A stretch of DNA of 64,000 nucleotides from an uncultured Bacteroidota bacterium (GCA_903838055.1 CAILWV010000015.1:1-64000); one strand, 5' to 3'. Counted from the first letter of the stretch, positions 43,784 to 55,352 are shown. Translations and numbers: made by a program. The notes: a model not told the origin generated them from the sequence alone.

Positions 43784-44872
43784 TTAGATATTCTTAGTCA
43801 GAATCTTAATCACTTTATTTTCTGGAAGAAATTCTTTTGCAATTACCTTTAAAATGGTATATAAAGGAATAGCAATTATCATCCCTGTAATTCCAAATAA
43901 GGTTCCAATAATAAGAATTACTAAAAATATTTCTAATGGATGTGAATTAACACTTTTAGAAAATATTAAAGGAGTAGTGATATTATTATCAATAAGTTGA
44001 ACAATAAAAAAACCTATTACAACATAAATAGTAGTAGGTAAAGTTACTGTTTGAAAATCTTGATTAATTGTAGTTAGCATGGTTAAAATTCCAGATAATA
44101 TAGTAGCTATAAACGGTCCGATATAAGGAATTATGTTTAAAACAGCGCATAAAAATGCAATTACAAAAGCATTTTCTACTCCAAAAATAAGTAATACAAT
44201 TAAATATAAAATGCAAACTACGGTCAACTGAATTAATAGTCCAATAAAGTATCTAGTTAATAAATGCCGGATTTTATCTATTGATTTTAATATACGATCT
44301 TCACTCGCGTCTGGAAGAATTTTTTTCATTCCGGTAATAAACTGAACTTTATCTAATAAAAAATAAAAACTAATAAAAAATACGGTTACTAGTCCTATTC
44401 CAATGCTACTCACAGTTCCAATTACAGAATTAAAAAAATCGGTTAAATAATTAAATTTCAGTTTAGATGATAAATTACTTTCTTTAATAACTCTATTGAT
44501 GTCTATATTGTGTTTGCTTAAATAGGTGTTTAATTTTTCATATAATTGCACTAAATCAGCTTCAATAGATTTAGTATCTAATAACGATAAATTATTTCCT
44601 TGTAATGTAATTAATGGTACAAATAAAGCAATCAAACCTATTAATAATAAGACAAATAGAAATAAGGTAAAACTAACAGCAAGTGCATTTGGGAACTTCA
44701 ATTTTTTTCTTAAAAACTCTACAATAGGGTTTGCTATTAAGGATAGAATTACAGATAGTATTACATAAATAAGGACCGTTTTTATTTGATAAATAAAATA
44801 AAACGACATGCAAATTAATGCCAATACTCCAATAGCCCTAAGAATTCCATTTGCTATGGTTTTAGAAGTCAT
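43784..44872 (-). CDS. AI-2E family transporter (PerM-like)
   Basis: The 362-residue membrane protein has about eight hydrophobic segments. It shows the family's late conserved blocks: CAVLNIIPYIGPFIATILSGI and NNITTPLIFSKSVNSHPLEIFLVILIIGTLFGITGMIIAIPLY. The family includes autoinducer-2 exporters and Na+/H+ antiporters, so the substrate is open. It is cotranscribed in the tsaD run. The ATG at 44872 is chosen over an upstream TTG. Confidence 0.9.
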   Translation of the reverse strand: MTSKTIANGILRAIGVLALICMSFYFIYQIKTVLIYVILSVILSLIANPIVEFLRKKLKFPNALAVSFTLFLFVLLLIGLIALFVPLITLQGNNLSLLDTKSIEADLVQLYEKLNTYLSKHNIDINRVIKESNLSSKLKFNYLTDFFNSVIGTVSSIGIGLVTVFFISFYFLLDKVQFITGMKKILPDASEDRILKSIDKIRHLLTRYFIGLLIQLTVVCILYLIVLLIFGVENAFVIAFLCAVLNIIPYIGPFIATILSGILTMLTTINQDFQTVTLPTTIYVVIGFFIVQLIDNNITTPLIFSKSVNSHPLEIFLVILIIGTLFGITGMIIAIPLYTILKVIAKEFLPENKVIKILTKNI

Positions 44873-44876
44873 CAAC

Positions 44877-45518
44877 TTAATTGTTAAATATATAATTTAA
44901 TATGTTCGCTCCCATTTTTAAAGCTTTATCACGAACTTCTTTAGGGTCATTGTGAACTTCTGCATCTTCCCATCCATCTCCCAAATCACATTCGAAGGTG
45001 TACAATAAAACTAATCTATTGTCTTGAAATATTCCAAATGCTTGTGGACGTTTTCCGTCATGTTCATGAATTTTAGGCAAGCCTGCAGGAAAAGAAAATG
45101 GTTTCTGGAAAATTTGATGAGTCGCTGGAATTTCAACTAAATTTGAATTTGGAAATATCCTTTTTATTTCTCTTCTTAAATATTCGTCTAAACCATAATT
45201 GTCATCAAAATGCATAAATCCACCAGACATCATATAGTTTCTTAAATTTAGAATTTCATTATCACTAAAAACAATATTTCCGTGACCTGTTGCATGAATA
45301 AATGGATATGAAAAAACATCTGGACTTCCTGGCTCAACAGTTGCTGGCTTGTTTTTTATGGTTGTATTGATGTTTTGATTAGCAAATTTTATTAAATTTG
45401 GAAGTGATGTAGGATTTGCATACCAATCGCCGCCGCCATTGTATTTTAACAATGCAATTTCTTGTGAAAAACCAATTAAAGAAGTAAATAAAATAAGTAT
45501 TGATATCTTAATTTTCAT
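44877..45518 (-). CDS. DUF4159 family secreted protein
   Basis: The 213-residue protein has a signal peptide (about 1-18, ending FSQ). The DUF4159 pattern follows: ALLKYNGGGDWYANPTSLPNLI, FIHATGHGNIVFSDNE, LRNYMMSGGFMHFDDNYG and YTFECDLGDGWED. The fold is like a glutamine-amidotransferase-type Rossmann domain (ThuA-like), without visible catalytic triad. Function unknown; it is conserved in Bacteroidetes near this position in the tsaD run. Confidence 0.85.
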   Translation of the reverse strand: MKIKISILILFTSLIGFSQEIALLKYNGGGDWYANPTSLPNLIKFANQNINTTIKNKPATVEPGSPDVFSYPFIHATGHGNIVFSDNEILNLRNYMMSGGFMHFDDNYGLDEYLRREIKRIFPNSNLVEIPATHQIFQKPFSFPAGLPKIHEHDGKRPQAFGIFQDNRLVLLYTFECDLGDGWEDAEVHNDPKEVRDKALKMGANILNYIFNN

Positions 45519-45522
45519 AAAT

Positions 45523-46710
45523 TTAATGCTTTTTTAATTCTACTATTAGTTTGTCTAAATTTTCTGTTTTCCAACCAAAATTTGTAGCTGAAGTCTTCCC
45601 TTTATTAGCATATAACAAGGCATTTGCATAATCTTTTTCTTTGTTGTAAAGATTTACTAATACTATATATTTGTCTAAAGACTCGCCTAAATTTAAAGCT
45701 TGTTTTGCCCAAGTAATTGAAAGATCTAAACTCTTTTTGTCTTCAATATATGCTAAATAAATAGTACAAATATCTACCAATACATTTGAATCTTTCCAAG
45801 CAAATTTTTCAACTAATGCTTCCGCGTTTTTTTTATAATTTTTCCAATTATGAGAATATTCATCAATTGATAAATCATATCTGAACAATAAAGAGTCCAC
45901 TTTTCTAATCTGAAATGATGCAGCAATTGGTCTTTTTTTATTGTAATTTATTGTGTCTCCAATATCTACTAATGGTTTTAGATTATCGGAAGCTAAAAAT
46001 ATTAATTTTTTTTCAATTCTTGAAGCGGTTACAACCTTTGCAAATTCTTCTTTTTTTTCAACAATAAAAGGTACTTCTTTAGCATCAATATTGTTGATTC
46101 CGTTAGCGATAATTTTCCAATTTAATTCAGTGAATAATTCTGATTCTAATTTTGTTTTTAGATATTTCTGAGTAATTTCAGTTGTGTTAAAACCGGCTTT
46201 TCTTGATACAATAATATAACGCAAACAGTTTTCGGAGTTAGAATTATCTGCATTGAATTTGTCCTGCAAAACATTAAATTGGTTTTCAGGAATTAATGCT
46301 TTATTGCCTTCTAAAATAAAAGCATCTTTTTTTAATTCTCCTGAAGTACAATACAATAGATTTTCATTACCATCAATAAAAGCAAAAGTAGGATAGGATT
46401 TTACAAGAAACTTTTTTTGAAGTTTATTTTTTATCGAAGTGCCAATGGTGGATTCTGCATCTATAGCTACGCAAATATAAGTGCTACTATAAAATTTGAT
46501 TACATCGGTATCAATGAAAACTTCTTCTTTCATTTTTTTGCAATGAGAACACCAATTTGCATAAAACATTAAAGCAATAGGTTTATTTTCTTTTTTTGAT
46601 TGCGTTAAAGCATTTTCGTAATTAGTATCTAAAAACAAGGTTTGGTTTTGAGCTATAGAAACAGTATAAACTAAAAAAGTAAAAATAAAATATAAAAACA
46701 ATTTTTTCAT
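45523..46710 (-). CDS. Secreted thioredoxin-fold protein with helical C-terminal domain
   Basis: The 395-residue protein has a signal peptide (about 1-21, SIAQ). A thioredoxin domain follows with active site WCSHC (C54, C57) in FYANWCSHCKKMKEEVF and the cis-proline part KSYPTFAFIDG. A long, mainly helical region (about 160-395) ends in TPR-like repeats (LDLSITWAKQALNLGESLDKYIVL, YANALLYANKGK). It probably acts in periplasmic thiol reduction of a bound partner. ATG at 46710 is chosen over a TTG at 46716 that overlaps the rsmE stop. Confidence 0.85.
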   Translation of the reverse strand: MKKLFLYFIFTFLVYTVSIAQNQTLFLDTNYENALTQSKKENKPIALMFYANWCSHCKKMKEEVFIDTDVIKFYSSTYICVAIDAESTIGTSIKNKLQKKFLVKSYPTFAFIDGNENLLYCTSGELKKDAFILEGNKALIPENQFNVLQDKFNADNSNSENCLRYIIVSRKAGFNTTEITQKYLKTKLESELFTELNWKIIANGINNIDAKEVPFIVEKKEEFAKVVTASRIEKKLIFLASDNLKPLVDIGDTINYNKKRPIAASFQIRKVDSLLFRYDLSIDEYSHNWKNYKKNAEALVEKFAWKDSNVLVDICTIYLAYIEDKKSLDLSITWAKQALNLGESLDKYIVLVNLYNKEKDYANALLYANKGKTSATNFGWKTENLDKLIVELKKH

Positions 46711-46712
46711 AA

Positions 46713-47417
46713 TCAATTATTTATAAAAACTACACTATGACAGGCAACTAATGCAGCTGTTTCTGTTCTTAATCTAGTTTCTCCCAAAGATATTGGATTA
46801 TATTTATTGTTCAATGCCATTTCAATTTCTTTAACAGAAAAATCTCCCTCAGGACCAATTAATATTGTTACATTTTCATTAGAAATTAATTGCGATTTCA
46901 GAGATTTTTTGTCAGATTCTTCGCAATGTGCAATAAACTTCTGTCCTGTGATTTCCTTTTTTAGAAAATCTTTTAGCAAAATAGGTTCGTTTAATTTAGG
47001 TAAAAAATAATGTAAGGATTGTTTCATTGCAGATTCAATTATCTTTTGAAATCGATCCATTTTTATTATTTTTCTTTCGGAATGATCGCAAATAATAGGC
47101 GTGATTTCCTGGATGCCAATTTCTGTAGCTTTCTCTAAAAACCATTCGTATCGCTCGTTCATTTTAGTTGGTGCAACAGCAATGTGTAAGTTAAATTTTG
47201 GTTTGTCTTGCTTAGAAAAAGAGAGCACATTTACAGTGCATTTAGAATCGGAAGCTAATGCAATCATAGTTTTAAATAAATAACCTAAACCATTGGTAAC
47301 GTATAGAATATCTCTTTCTTGCTTACGTAATACTTTAATTATATGTTTGCTCTCTTCCTTGTCAAAAACAAAAGAAGTTAGAGATTCATTTATATTTGGA
47401 TTATAGAATAATTGCAT
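46713..47417 (-). CDS. rsmE: 16S rRNA m3U1498 methyltransferase
   Basis: The 234-residue SPOUT-class enzyme has a short N-terminal PUA-like domain and the knotted C-terminal domain with ILIGPEGDFSVKEIE and the late ISLGETRLRTETAA motif. It methylates U1498 of 16S rRNA in the small ribosomal subunit. It is 1 nt after tsaD in the same operon. Confidence 0.93.
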   Translation of the reverse strand: MQLFYNPNINESLTSFVFDKEESKHIIKVLRKQERDILYVTNGLGYLFKTMIALASDSKCTVNVLSFSKQDKPKFNLHIAVAPTKMNERYEWFLEKATEIGIQEITPIICDHSERKIIKMDRFQKIIESAMKQSLHYFLPKLNEPILLKDFLKKEITGQKFIAHCEESDKKSLKSQLISNENVTILIGPEGDFSVKEIEMALNNKYNPISLGETRLRTETAALVACHSVVFINN

Positions 47418-47418
47418 A

Positions 47419-48441
47419 TTAAAACTCGATTCGTGCTTTAGATACTACTCCAGCATCATTAAACTTATTTTTTAAATATTTTTGATAACCAACAATTCCT
47501 ATCATAGCAGCATTATCTGTAGTATATTCGAATTTTGGTACAAATGTTTTCCATCCATATTTTTCTTCAGCAGCTTTAAGGGTTGCTCTAATTCCGGAGT
47601 TAGCAGAAACACCACCTCCAATAGCAATTTGTCGAATTCCTGTTTCTGCAACAGCCAACTTTAATTTATCCATTAATATTTCAATTATGGTATGCTGAAT
47701 AGAAGCACAAATGTCGGACTTATTTTCTTCAATGAAATTTGGATTTAAGACTACATTCTTTTGAATAAAATATAAAATTTGAGTCTTTAATCCCGAAAAA
47801 CTAAAATTCAATCCAGGTACTTTTGGCTTTGTAAACGCAAACTTTTTAGCATCACCTTCTTTAGCAAATTTATCAATTAATGGGCCTCCAGGATAGGGTA
47901 GTCCCATTATTTTTGCTGATTTATCAAATGCTTCACCAACTGCATCATCCGTAGTTTCTCCGATAATTTCCATTTCAAAAAAACTAGAAACTTTTACAAT
48001 TTGTGTATGTCCCCCCGATATAGTTAGGGCTAAAAAAGGAAATTCTGGCTTGTCAAATCCTTCTTCATCAATAAAATGAGCCAATATATGAGCATGCATA
48101 TGGTTTACAGCTATTAATGGAATATTCAATGCTAAAGCTAATGATTTAGCAAAAGAAGTCCCTACAAGTAATGACCCCATTAATCCAGGGCCTTGAGTAA
48201 AAGCAATCGCTGAAAGTTTTTGCATTGAAATTCCTGCTTTTTTCAATGCCATATCAATTACAGGAACAATATTTTGTTGGTGTGCTCTTGATGCAAGTTC
48301 AGGCACAACACCCCCATATTCTTCATGTATTTTTTGTCCTGCCACTACATTAGATAATACGCGATTGTTTTTTAAAACTGCAGCAGCAGTGTCGTCACAG
48401 GAGCTTTCTATAGCAAGAATGAAAACGTCGTTATTAGGCAT
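47419..48441 (-). CDS. tsaD: tRNA t6A37 threonylcarbamoyltransferase TsaD
   Basis: The 340-residue ASKHA-fold protein transfers the threonylcarbamoyl group to A37 of ANN-decoding tRNAs, with TsaB and TsaE (not in this window). It shows AIESSCDDTAAAV, the metal-binding HMHAH (in NHMHAHILAHF), TISGGHTQIV and the late GGGVSANSGIR and YTTDNAAMIG with its metal-ligand aspartate. ATG at 48441 is chosen over the TTG at 48450. It is the first gene of the eight-gene minus-strand run and is divergent from tamB. Confidence 0.96.
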   Translation of the reverse strand: MPNNDVFILAIESSCDDTAAAVLKNNRVLSNVVAGQKIHEEYGGVVPELASRAHQQNIVPVIDMALKKAGISMQKLSAIAFTQGPGLMGSLLVGTSFAKSLALALNIPLIAVNHMHAHILAHFIDEEGFDKPEFPFLALTISGGHTQIVKVSSFFEMEIIGETTDDAVGEAFDKSAKIMGLPYPGGPLIDKFAKEGDAKKFAFTKPKVPGLNFSFSGLKTQILYFIQKNVVLNPNFIEENKSDICASIQHTIIEILMDKLKLAVAETGIRQIAIGGGVSANSGIRATLKAAEEKYGWKTFVPKFEYTTDNAAMIGIVGYQKYLKNKFNDAGVVSKARIEF

Positions 48442-48637
48442 TAGGCACAATTTTTGAATAATATTTTAATAAACGGTTTAAAACCATTAATTTTACATCG
48501 ACTACAAAAGTAACTATTTTAGAGGTATTGCTCCAATAACTGCGTTTTTTTGTTTCGAAAAGAATAAATATGTATAGTTAAAGTTAGATATTTTAATTAC
48601 GTTTGTTACTAATAGATGTTTCAATGCGAAATATATT

Positions 48638-51600
48638 TTGAAAGAAAAAATAACCAATACCCGATTTAATACCTTAAAAAAAATAGTACTCCGCACAATT
48701 ATTGTGCTGTTGCTCCTTTTATTATCAATTGGAATTGCTCTTTCACTACCAGTTGTTCAAACAAAAATTGCCCACTATATAACAGAAAATTTAAACCAAA
48801 AATATGGAACTAACATCTATGTGGATAAAGTAGAAGTTACTGTTTTTGGGGGTGTTCAATTAAAAAAGGTCTTTATTAAGGATGAAAAAAAAGACACTTT
48901 AATTTATGCCGAAAGAGTACTAACAAGTATCTTAGATACTAAAAAATTATTAGATGGGAATTTAATTTTCGGAAATATTACTGCTGACGCTTTAACTGTA
49001 AACATTAAAACCTATAAAGGAAATACAGATACAAATCTTGATAAATTTATTGATGCATTTGATAATGGCAAACCAGGATCTGGAAAGTTTTTAATGACAT
49101 CGGATAAGATGACTTTAAAAAAATGTAGGTTTAGAGAGATCGATTATAATCGTGAAGTTCCCTTAGATGTAGATTTTAGTAACATAAATGCAGAGGTATC
49201 CGATTTTAAAATTATTGGGCCAAATGTTTATACGGACATAAACTCTATGTCATTTTTGGATCATCGAGGGGTATTTATAGAAAATATAAAAACAAAATTC
49301 ACCTATACTAAAAAGAATATCAGATTAGAAAATCTTGACTTAAAAACATCCGAATCTTCAATAAAAGGTCAAGTTGTTCTAAAATACGATAGAAAAGATT
49401 TTAAAGATTTTAATAACAAAGTGATTTTTGATGTTGTAACCAAAGACGCAATTTTATCAACCAATGATCTTCGCCACTTTTATAAAGAACTAGGAAAAAA
49501 CCAACAATTTACATTAAGCGGGAAAATAAACGGAGCTTTAAATGATTTCACCGCTAAAAATTTGTATTTAAAAGATACCAAAAACTCTATAATTTCAGGT
49601 ACGGTAAATTTTAAAAACTTATTTGCTAAAAAAGGAAAGGGAGATTTCTACATGAATGGAAATTTCACAAAAGTAAGTTCTAAATATGAAAATCTAATAT
49701 CGTTATTGCCTAACGTTTTAGGTAAAAATTTGCCATCATCTTTAAAGAAATTGGGCCAATTTAATTTAAAAGGTAAAGCAGAAGTCACTACAACTAGTAT
49801 TAATACTGATTTTATTCTTAATACAAAATTAGGAACTATTGCATCTAAACTTGTAATGACCAATCTAAATACAATTGATAATGCATCTTATTCAGGAAAT
49901 ATTGTGTTTGAGAAATTTAATTTAGGTAGTTTTTTAAACCGAAAGGAATTAGGATTCGCAAGTCTTAATTTTGATTTAGATGGGAAAGGATTTACAGAAA
50001 AATATTTAGATACAAAGTTTTCAGGGGCAATTCAAAATTTTGATTATAATGGCTATAATTATAAAAATATTTTGGCTGATGGTACAATTAAGAAACCAAT
50101 TTTTAAAGGAAAAATTAATGTAAACGATCCTAATTTATTTCTTGATTTTGATGGTAATGTAGATTTAAGCAAAAAAGAAAAAATATTTGATTTCCATGCC
50201 AAAGTAGATTATGCAAATCTTGAAAAATTAAATTTTGTAAAGGATTCCATTTCTGTTTTTAAAGGAGATGTAGTAATGAAAGTTTCTGGAAATTCTTTGG
50301 ACACAATGAAGGGTGATATTTTTATTACAAATGCTTCATACCAAAATAAAAAGGATATTTATTTCTTTGATAACCTAACTGCTAAATCTAGCTTTGATGC
50401 TAATAATGAGCATACTATTTCGTTGAATTCTCCAAATGAAATGAAAGGGAAGATACAAGGAAAGTTTGAATTTTCTGAAATACAAAAGATGATTCAAAAT
50501 TCATTAGGGAGTCTTTACACTAATTATAAGCCAAATTTATTGAAAAAAGGACAATATATTAAGTTTGATTTTTCACAATTTAATAATTTGATAGAAATAC
50601 TAAACCCTAAGATTTCATTGGACGCTAGTGCAGTTATCAATGGTCAAATAAATGGGGATGATAATGATTTTAAATTAAAGTTTTCTTCAAATACTATTGA
50701 TGCATTTAATGTTCATTTGGATAAAGTTCAATTAGAAATAGATAATAAAAATCCGTTGTATAATACTTATGTACAAATGGATAGTATAAAAACTAGTCAG
50801 TATAATATTAGAGATTTTTCACTTATTAATGCAACATCTAAAGATACATTGTCTTTTAGAACCGAATTTAGAGGAGGAGATAAGGGTGCTGATTTTTATA
50901 ATTTAAATCTGTATCACACCATAAATAAAGATAATCAAAACATTATTGGATTTAGTAAATCAGAAATGATGTTTAAGGATTTTCTGTGGTACATAAATGA
51001 AAATGAAAATGATAAAAATAAAATTGTTTTTGATAAAGATTTTAAGAATTTTTCATTTGATGATATTCTAGTTTCTCATGAAGCACAGTCTATGAAATTA
51101 ACAGGGTTAATAAGTGGTATTAAAAATAAAGATCTACAATTAACTTTCCAAAATGTTGATATCAATAAGATTACCCCTAACATAAAGCAATTTAAGTTTG
51201 ATGGTAACTTAAATGGGCAAGTCTTCATCAAACAAAATGAAGCTATTTACCAACCTACTGCAACTTTAGAAATTAAAGATTTACAAATAAACGATAATGA
51301 ACTAGGGAAATTAGATCTTGAAATTAAAGGTAATAATGATTTTTCTAGATTTGAGATTGGCTCTAAAATTCAAAATGATAATGTAAAATCTTTTAGTGCC
51401 GATGGTGATTTGGAAATAGTAAATAATGAAACATTATTGGATTTGAATTTAAATTTTGATAAATTCAATCTCGGAATTTTAAGTAATTTAGGAGGTGATG
51501 TTTTGTCTAATATTAGAGGATTTGCCTCTGGTAATGCTCGTATTAATGGCAATGTAAACGATATTAATTATACAGGTAAATTATTTGTAGACGATGCAGG

Positions 51601-53164
51601 GCTATCAATACCTTATTTAAATGTTGATTATAAAATAAAAAATCATTCGGCGGTAGAAATAACACAAAATAAATTTATTGTTGAAAAAACGCAATTATTC
51701 GATTCTAAATTTAATACATCTGGAAATATTGAAGGCTTTATCAAACACAAGCAATTTGGAGATTGGGAGTTGGATTTGGCAATAGATTCGGATAGAATAT
51801 TAGCTTTAAATACAAAAGATCATGAAGATGTTGCTTATTTTGGAACTGCTTATATTAATGGTACGGCAACTATTAAAGGACCAACAAGTGGGTTATCAAT
51901 AAATGTAAATGCAAAATCTGGAAATGGCACCGATATTAAAATACCTATTAATGATGCCACAGCAGTAAGCGATAATAATTTTATTCATTTTTTAACAAAA
52001 GGAGAAAAATACGGAACAGCAACTAAAGAAACCGAGTTCATAAAAAATTATAACGGACTTCAAATGAATTTTGAATTTGCAATAGAACCCAATGCATCAA
52101 TTGAGGTAATATTGAATAGAGATTCAGGACATGGAATGAAAGGTAAAGGAAAAGGAACCTTAAATATGAGTATTAATACTCTTGGAAAATTTGAAATGTT
52201 TGGTGACTTTCAAGTATGGGAGGGGGCTTATAATTTTAAATATGGTGGATTGATAGATAAACAATTTACAGTGAAAAAATATGGCTCTATTGTTTGGGAA
52301 GGAAACCCTTATAAAGCAATCCTAAATTTGGAAGCGGTATCTAAAAATATAACTGCTAATCCTGCGGTATTAATTGATAATGCTTCATTTAATAAAAAAA
52401 TACCAGTAGAAGTTGTTATTGGACTAAAAGGAACCATCACTAATCCGGAACCCGATTTTAGTATTAATTTTCCAAATGTAAGTTCGGTGATTAAGTCAGA
52501 AATCGAAACTAAACTAGGAGATAAAGACATTCGACAAACGCAAGCTCTATATTTACTCTCTACCGGAGGTTTTTTAAGTCAAGAAGGGCTTAGTCAATCG
52601 CAAGTTACAAATAGTTTTTACGAAAAAGCATCGGCACTTTTCGGTGACCTTTTTAATGATAAAGACGGTAAGATGAATGTAGAAGTTACGTATACTGCTG
52701 CTGACAAAACTGCTTTAAAACCAACAGATGGAAGGGTAGTTGCTTCTATTTCAACACAAATAAATGAGAGAATTACGATTAATGGAAAAGTTGGTGTGCC
52801 AACAGGAGGTATATCAGAAACCGCAATAGTTGGAAATTTTGAGATGCAATATCGTGTAAACGAAGATGGAACATTAAATCTAAGAGTCTTTAATAAAGAA
52901 AATGATATTAATTATATAGGTCAAGGAATTGGATATACTCAAGGAGCAGGTATTTCTTATGAAATAGATTTTGATACTTTTAAAGATTTAGTGAATAAAA
53001 TATTTAAAAAAACTAAGATAGATAGACAAAATAAAACTAAGGTAGAAAAGCCAAGCGAAACGCCTAAAATGCTACCTAGTTATATTAATATGGAAAAAGA
53101 AAATTCTTCTCCAAAAAATACTACAGAAAAAATACTACATAATAAAGAAGCAAAACTAGATTAG
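48638..53164 (+). CDS. tamB: Translocation and assembly module protein TamB
   Basis: The 1508-residue protein has an N-terminal membrane anchor (about 13-35) and a very long beta-groove body with the DUF490 TamB domain at the end (about 1050-1430, with GHGMKGKGKGTLNMSI, FQVWEGAYNFKYGG and LYLLSTGGFLSQEGL). AsmA/TamB proteins bridge the periplasm and move phospholipids or assist outer-membrane protein assembly. The only usable start is TTG at 48638, since no in-frame ATG lies near. It ends in a short lysine-rich tail. No tamA gene is adjacent. Confidence 0.92.
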   Translation: MKEKITNTRFNTLKKIVLRTIIVLLLLLLSIGIALSLPVVQTKIAHYITENLNQKYGTNIYVDKVEVTVFGGVQLKKVFIKDEKKDTLIYAERVLTSILDTKKLLDGNLIFGNITADALTVNIKTYKGNTDTNLDKFIDAFDNGKPGSGKFLMTSDKMTLKKCRFREIDYNREVPLDVDFSNINAEVSDFKIIGPNVYTDINSMSFLDHRGVFIENIKTKFTYTKKNIRLENLDLKTSESSIKGQVVLKYDRKDFKDFNNKVIFDVVTKDAILSTNDLRHFYKELGKNQQFTLSGKINGALNDFTAKNLYLKDTKNSIISGTVNFKNLFAKKGKGDFYMNGNFTKVSSKYENLISLLPNVLGKNLPSSLKKLGQFNLKGKAEVTTTSINTDFILNTKLGTIASKLVMTNLNTIDNASYSGNIVFEKFNLGSFLNRKELGFASLNFDLDGKGFTEKYLDTKFSGAIQNFDYNGYNYKNILADGTIKKPIFKGKINVNDPNLFLDFDGNVDLSKKEKIFDFHAKVDYANLEKLNFVKDSISVFKGDVVMKVSGNSLDTMKGDIFITNASYQNKKDIYFFDNLTAKSSFDANNEHTISLNSPNEMKGKIQGKFEFSEIQKMIQNSLGSLYTNYKPNLLKKGQYIKFDFSQFNNLIEILNPKISLDASAVINGQINGDDNDFKLKFSSNTIDAFNVHLDKVQLEIDNKNPLYNTYVQMDSIKTSQYNIRDFSLINATSKDTLSFRTEFRGGDKGADFYNLNLYHTINKDNQNIIGFSKSEMMFKDFLWYINENENDKNKIVFDKDFKNFSFDDILVSHEAQSMKLTGLISGIKNKDLQLTFQNVDINKITPNIKQFKFDGNLNGQVFIKQNEAIYQPTATLEIKDLQINDNELGKLDLEIKGNNDFSRFEIGSKIQNDNVKSFSADGDLEIVNNETLLDLNLNFDKFNLGILSNLGGDVLSNIRGFASGNARINGNVNDINYTGKLFVDDAGLSIPYLNVDYKIKNHSAVEITQNKFIVEKTQLFDSKFNTSGNIEGFIKHKQFGDWELDLAIDSDRILALNTKDHEDVAYFGTAYINGTATIKGPTSGLSINVNAKSGNGTDIKIPINDATAVSDNNFIHFLTKGEKYGTATKETEFIKNYNGLQMNFEFAIEPNASIEVILNRDSGHGMKGKGKGTLNMSINTLGKFEMFGDFQVWEGAYNFKYGGLIDKQFTVKKYGSIVWEGNPYKAILNLEAVSKNITANPAVLIDNASFNKKIPVEVVIGLKGTITNPEPDFSINFPNVSSVIKSEIETKLGDKDIRQTQALYLLSTGGFLSQEGLSQSQVTNSFYEKASALFGDLFNDKDGKMNVEVTYTAADKTALKPTDGRVVASISTQINERITINGKVGVPTGGISETAIVGNFEMQYRVNEDGTLNLRVFNKENDINYIGQGIGYTQGAGISYEIDFDTFKDLVNKIFKKTKIDRQNKTKVEKPSETPKMLPSYINMEKENSSPKNTTEKILHNKEAKLD

Positions 53165-53317
53165 TTTTTATTTTCTCATTAAAATGTAATTTATCCATTC
53201 CATAATTTAAAACTTATCAACGAAAACGATTTAAATTGTTCAAATTGTTGAAGTATTTATCAATGTCGTATTTTATATACTTATTCTTTGTTAAATTTAC
53301 ATTTTAAAACTAAAAAA

Positions 53318-54304
53318 ATGTCCAAAACTATAAAAAAAATAGGAGTTTTAACTTCTGGAGGTGATTCTCCTGGTATGAATGCTGCTATTAGATCTGTTGT
53401 TCGAACATGTGCTTATTATAACATAGAATGTGTTGGAATTTACAGAGGTTATCAAGGAATGATTGAGGGAGATTTTAAAGAAATGGGCCCACGTTCAGTA
53501 AATAATATCATTAATAAAGGCGGAACCATATTAAAATCAGCGCGCTCAAAAGAATTTATGACTGTTGAAGGACGTAAAAAAGCTTTTGACAGTTTGAATG
53601 CAGCTGGTATTGAGGCATTTATTGTTATTGGAGGTGATGGAAGTTTTACAGGTGCTGAAATATTTAATAGTGAATATGGTTTTCCAGTAATTGGCATTCC
53701 AGGCACAATAGATAATGATATTTACGGAACTAGTCATACTCTTGGTTTTGATACGGCATTAAATACAGTTGTAGATTGTATTGATAAGATCCGAGATACT
53801 GCAAGTTCACATAATAGACTTTTTTTAGTGGAAGTTATGGGTAGAGACGCTGGTCATATTGCGCTTAATGCAGGAATTGGAGCTGGAGCAGAAGAAATAC
53901 TTATTCCCGAAGAAAATTTAGGACTAGAGCGATTATTAGATTCATTAAGAAAAAGTAAGGCTTCTGGAAAATCATCAAGTATTGTAGTTATTGCAGAAGG
54001 AGATAAAATTGGAAAAAATGTTTTCGAATTAAAAGATTATATTGAAGAAAACTTCCCTGAATATGATATACGTGTTTCTGTTTTAGGACATATGCAAAGA
54101 GGTGGTTCTCCATCTTGTTTTGATAGAGTTCTTGCAAGTAGACTAGGAGTAAAAGCAGTTGAAACGATATTAGAAGGAAAAACTAATTATATGGTTGGAA
54201 TACTTAATGATAAAATATCATTAACTCCTTTAGAACAAGCAATTAAAGGCCATTCGGAAATAGATGTTGATTTACTTCGAGTTTCGGATATAATGACTAC
54301 ATAA
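53318..54304 (+). CDS. pfkA: 6-phosphofructokinase (ATP-dependent)
   Basis: The 328-residue enzyme phosphorylates fructose 6-phosphate in glycolysis. Motifs: TSGGDSPGMNAAIR, VIGGDGSFTGA (the glycine after GGD marks ATP rather than pyrophosphate as donor), PGTIDNDIYGT with the catalytic aspartate, GFDTA, MGRDAG and HMQRGG. The frame is open to a TTG at 53288, but the ATG at 53318 is normal. It lies directly before gapA (37 nt) and likely shares its transcript. Confidence 0.97.
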   Translation: MSKTIKKIGVLTSGGDSPGMNAAIRSVVRTCAYYNIECVGIYRGYQGMIEGDFKEMGPRSVNNIINKGGTILKSARSKEFMTVEGRKKAFDSLNAAGIEAFIVIGGDGSFTGAEIFNSEYGFPVIGIPGTIDNDIYGTSHTLGFDTALNTVVDCIDKIRDTASSHNRLFLVEVMGRDAGHIALNAGIGAGAEEILIPEENLGLERLLDSLRKSKASGKSSSIVVIAEGDKIGKNVFELKDYIEENFPEYDIRVSVLGHMQRGGSPSCFDRVLASRLGVKAVETILEGKTNYMVGILNDKISLTPLEQAIKGHSEIDVDLLRVSDIMTT

Positions 54305-54332
54305 AAATAAATAATAAATAACAAAAAAATAA

Positions 54333-55343
<1,011 letters not shown>

Positions 55344-55352
55344 TTAATAATT

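Noticed and set aside
48514..48696. 60-codon ORF on the minus strand overlapping the tamB start
   Set aside because: Overlaps the TamB N-terminus and the divergent promoter region; no recognisable features.
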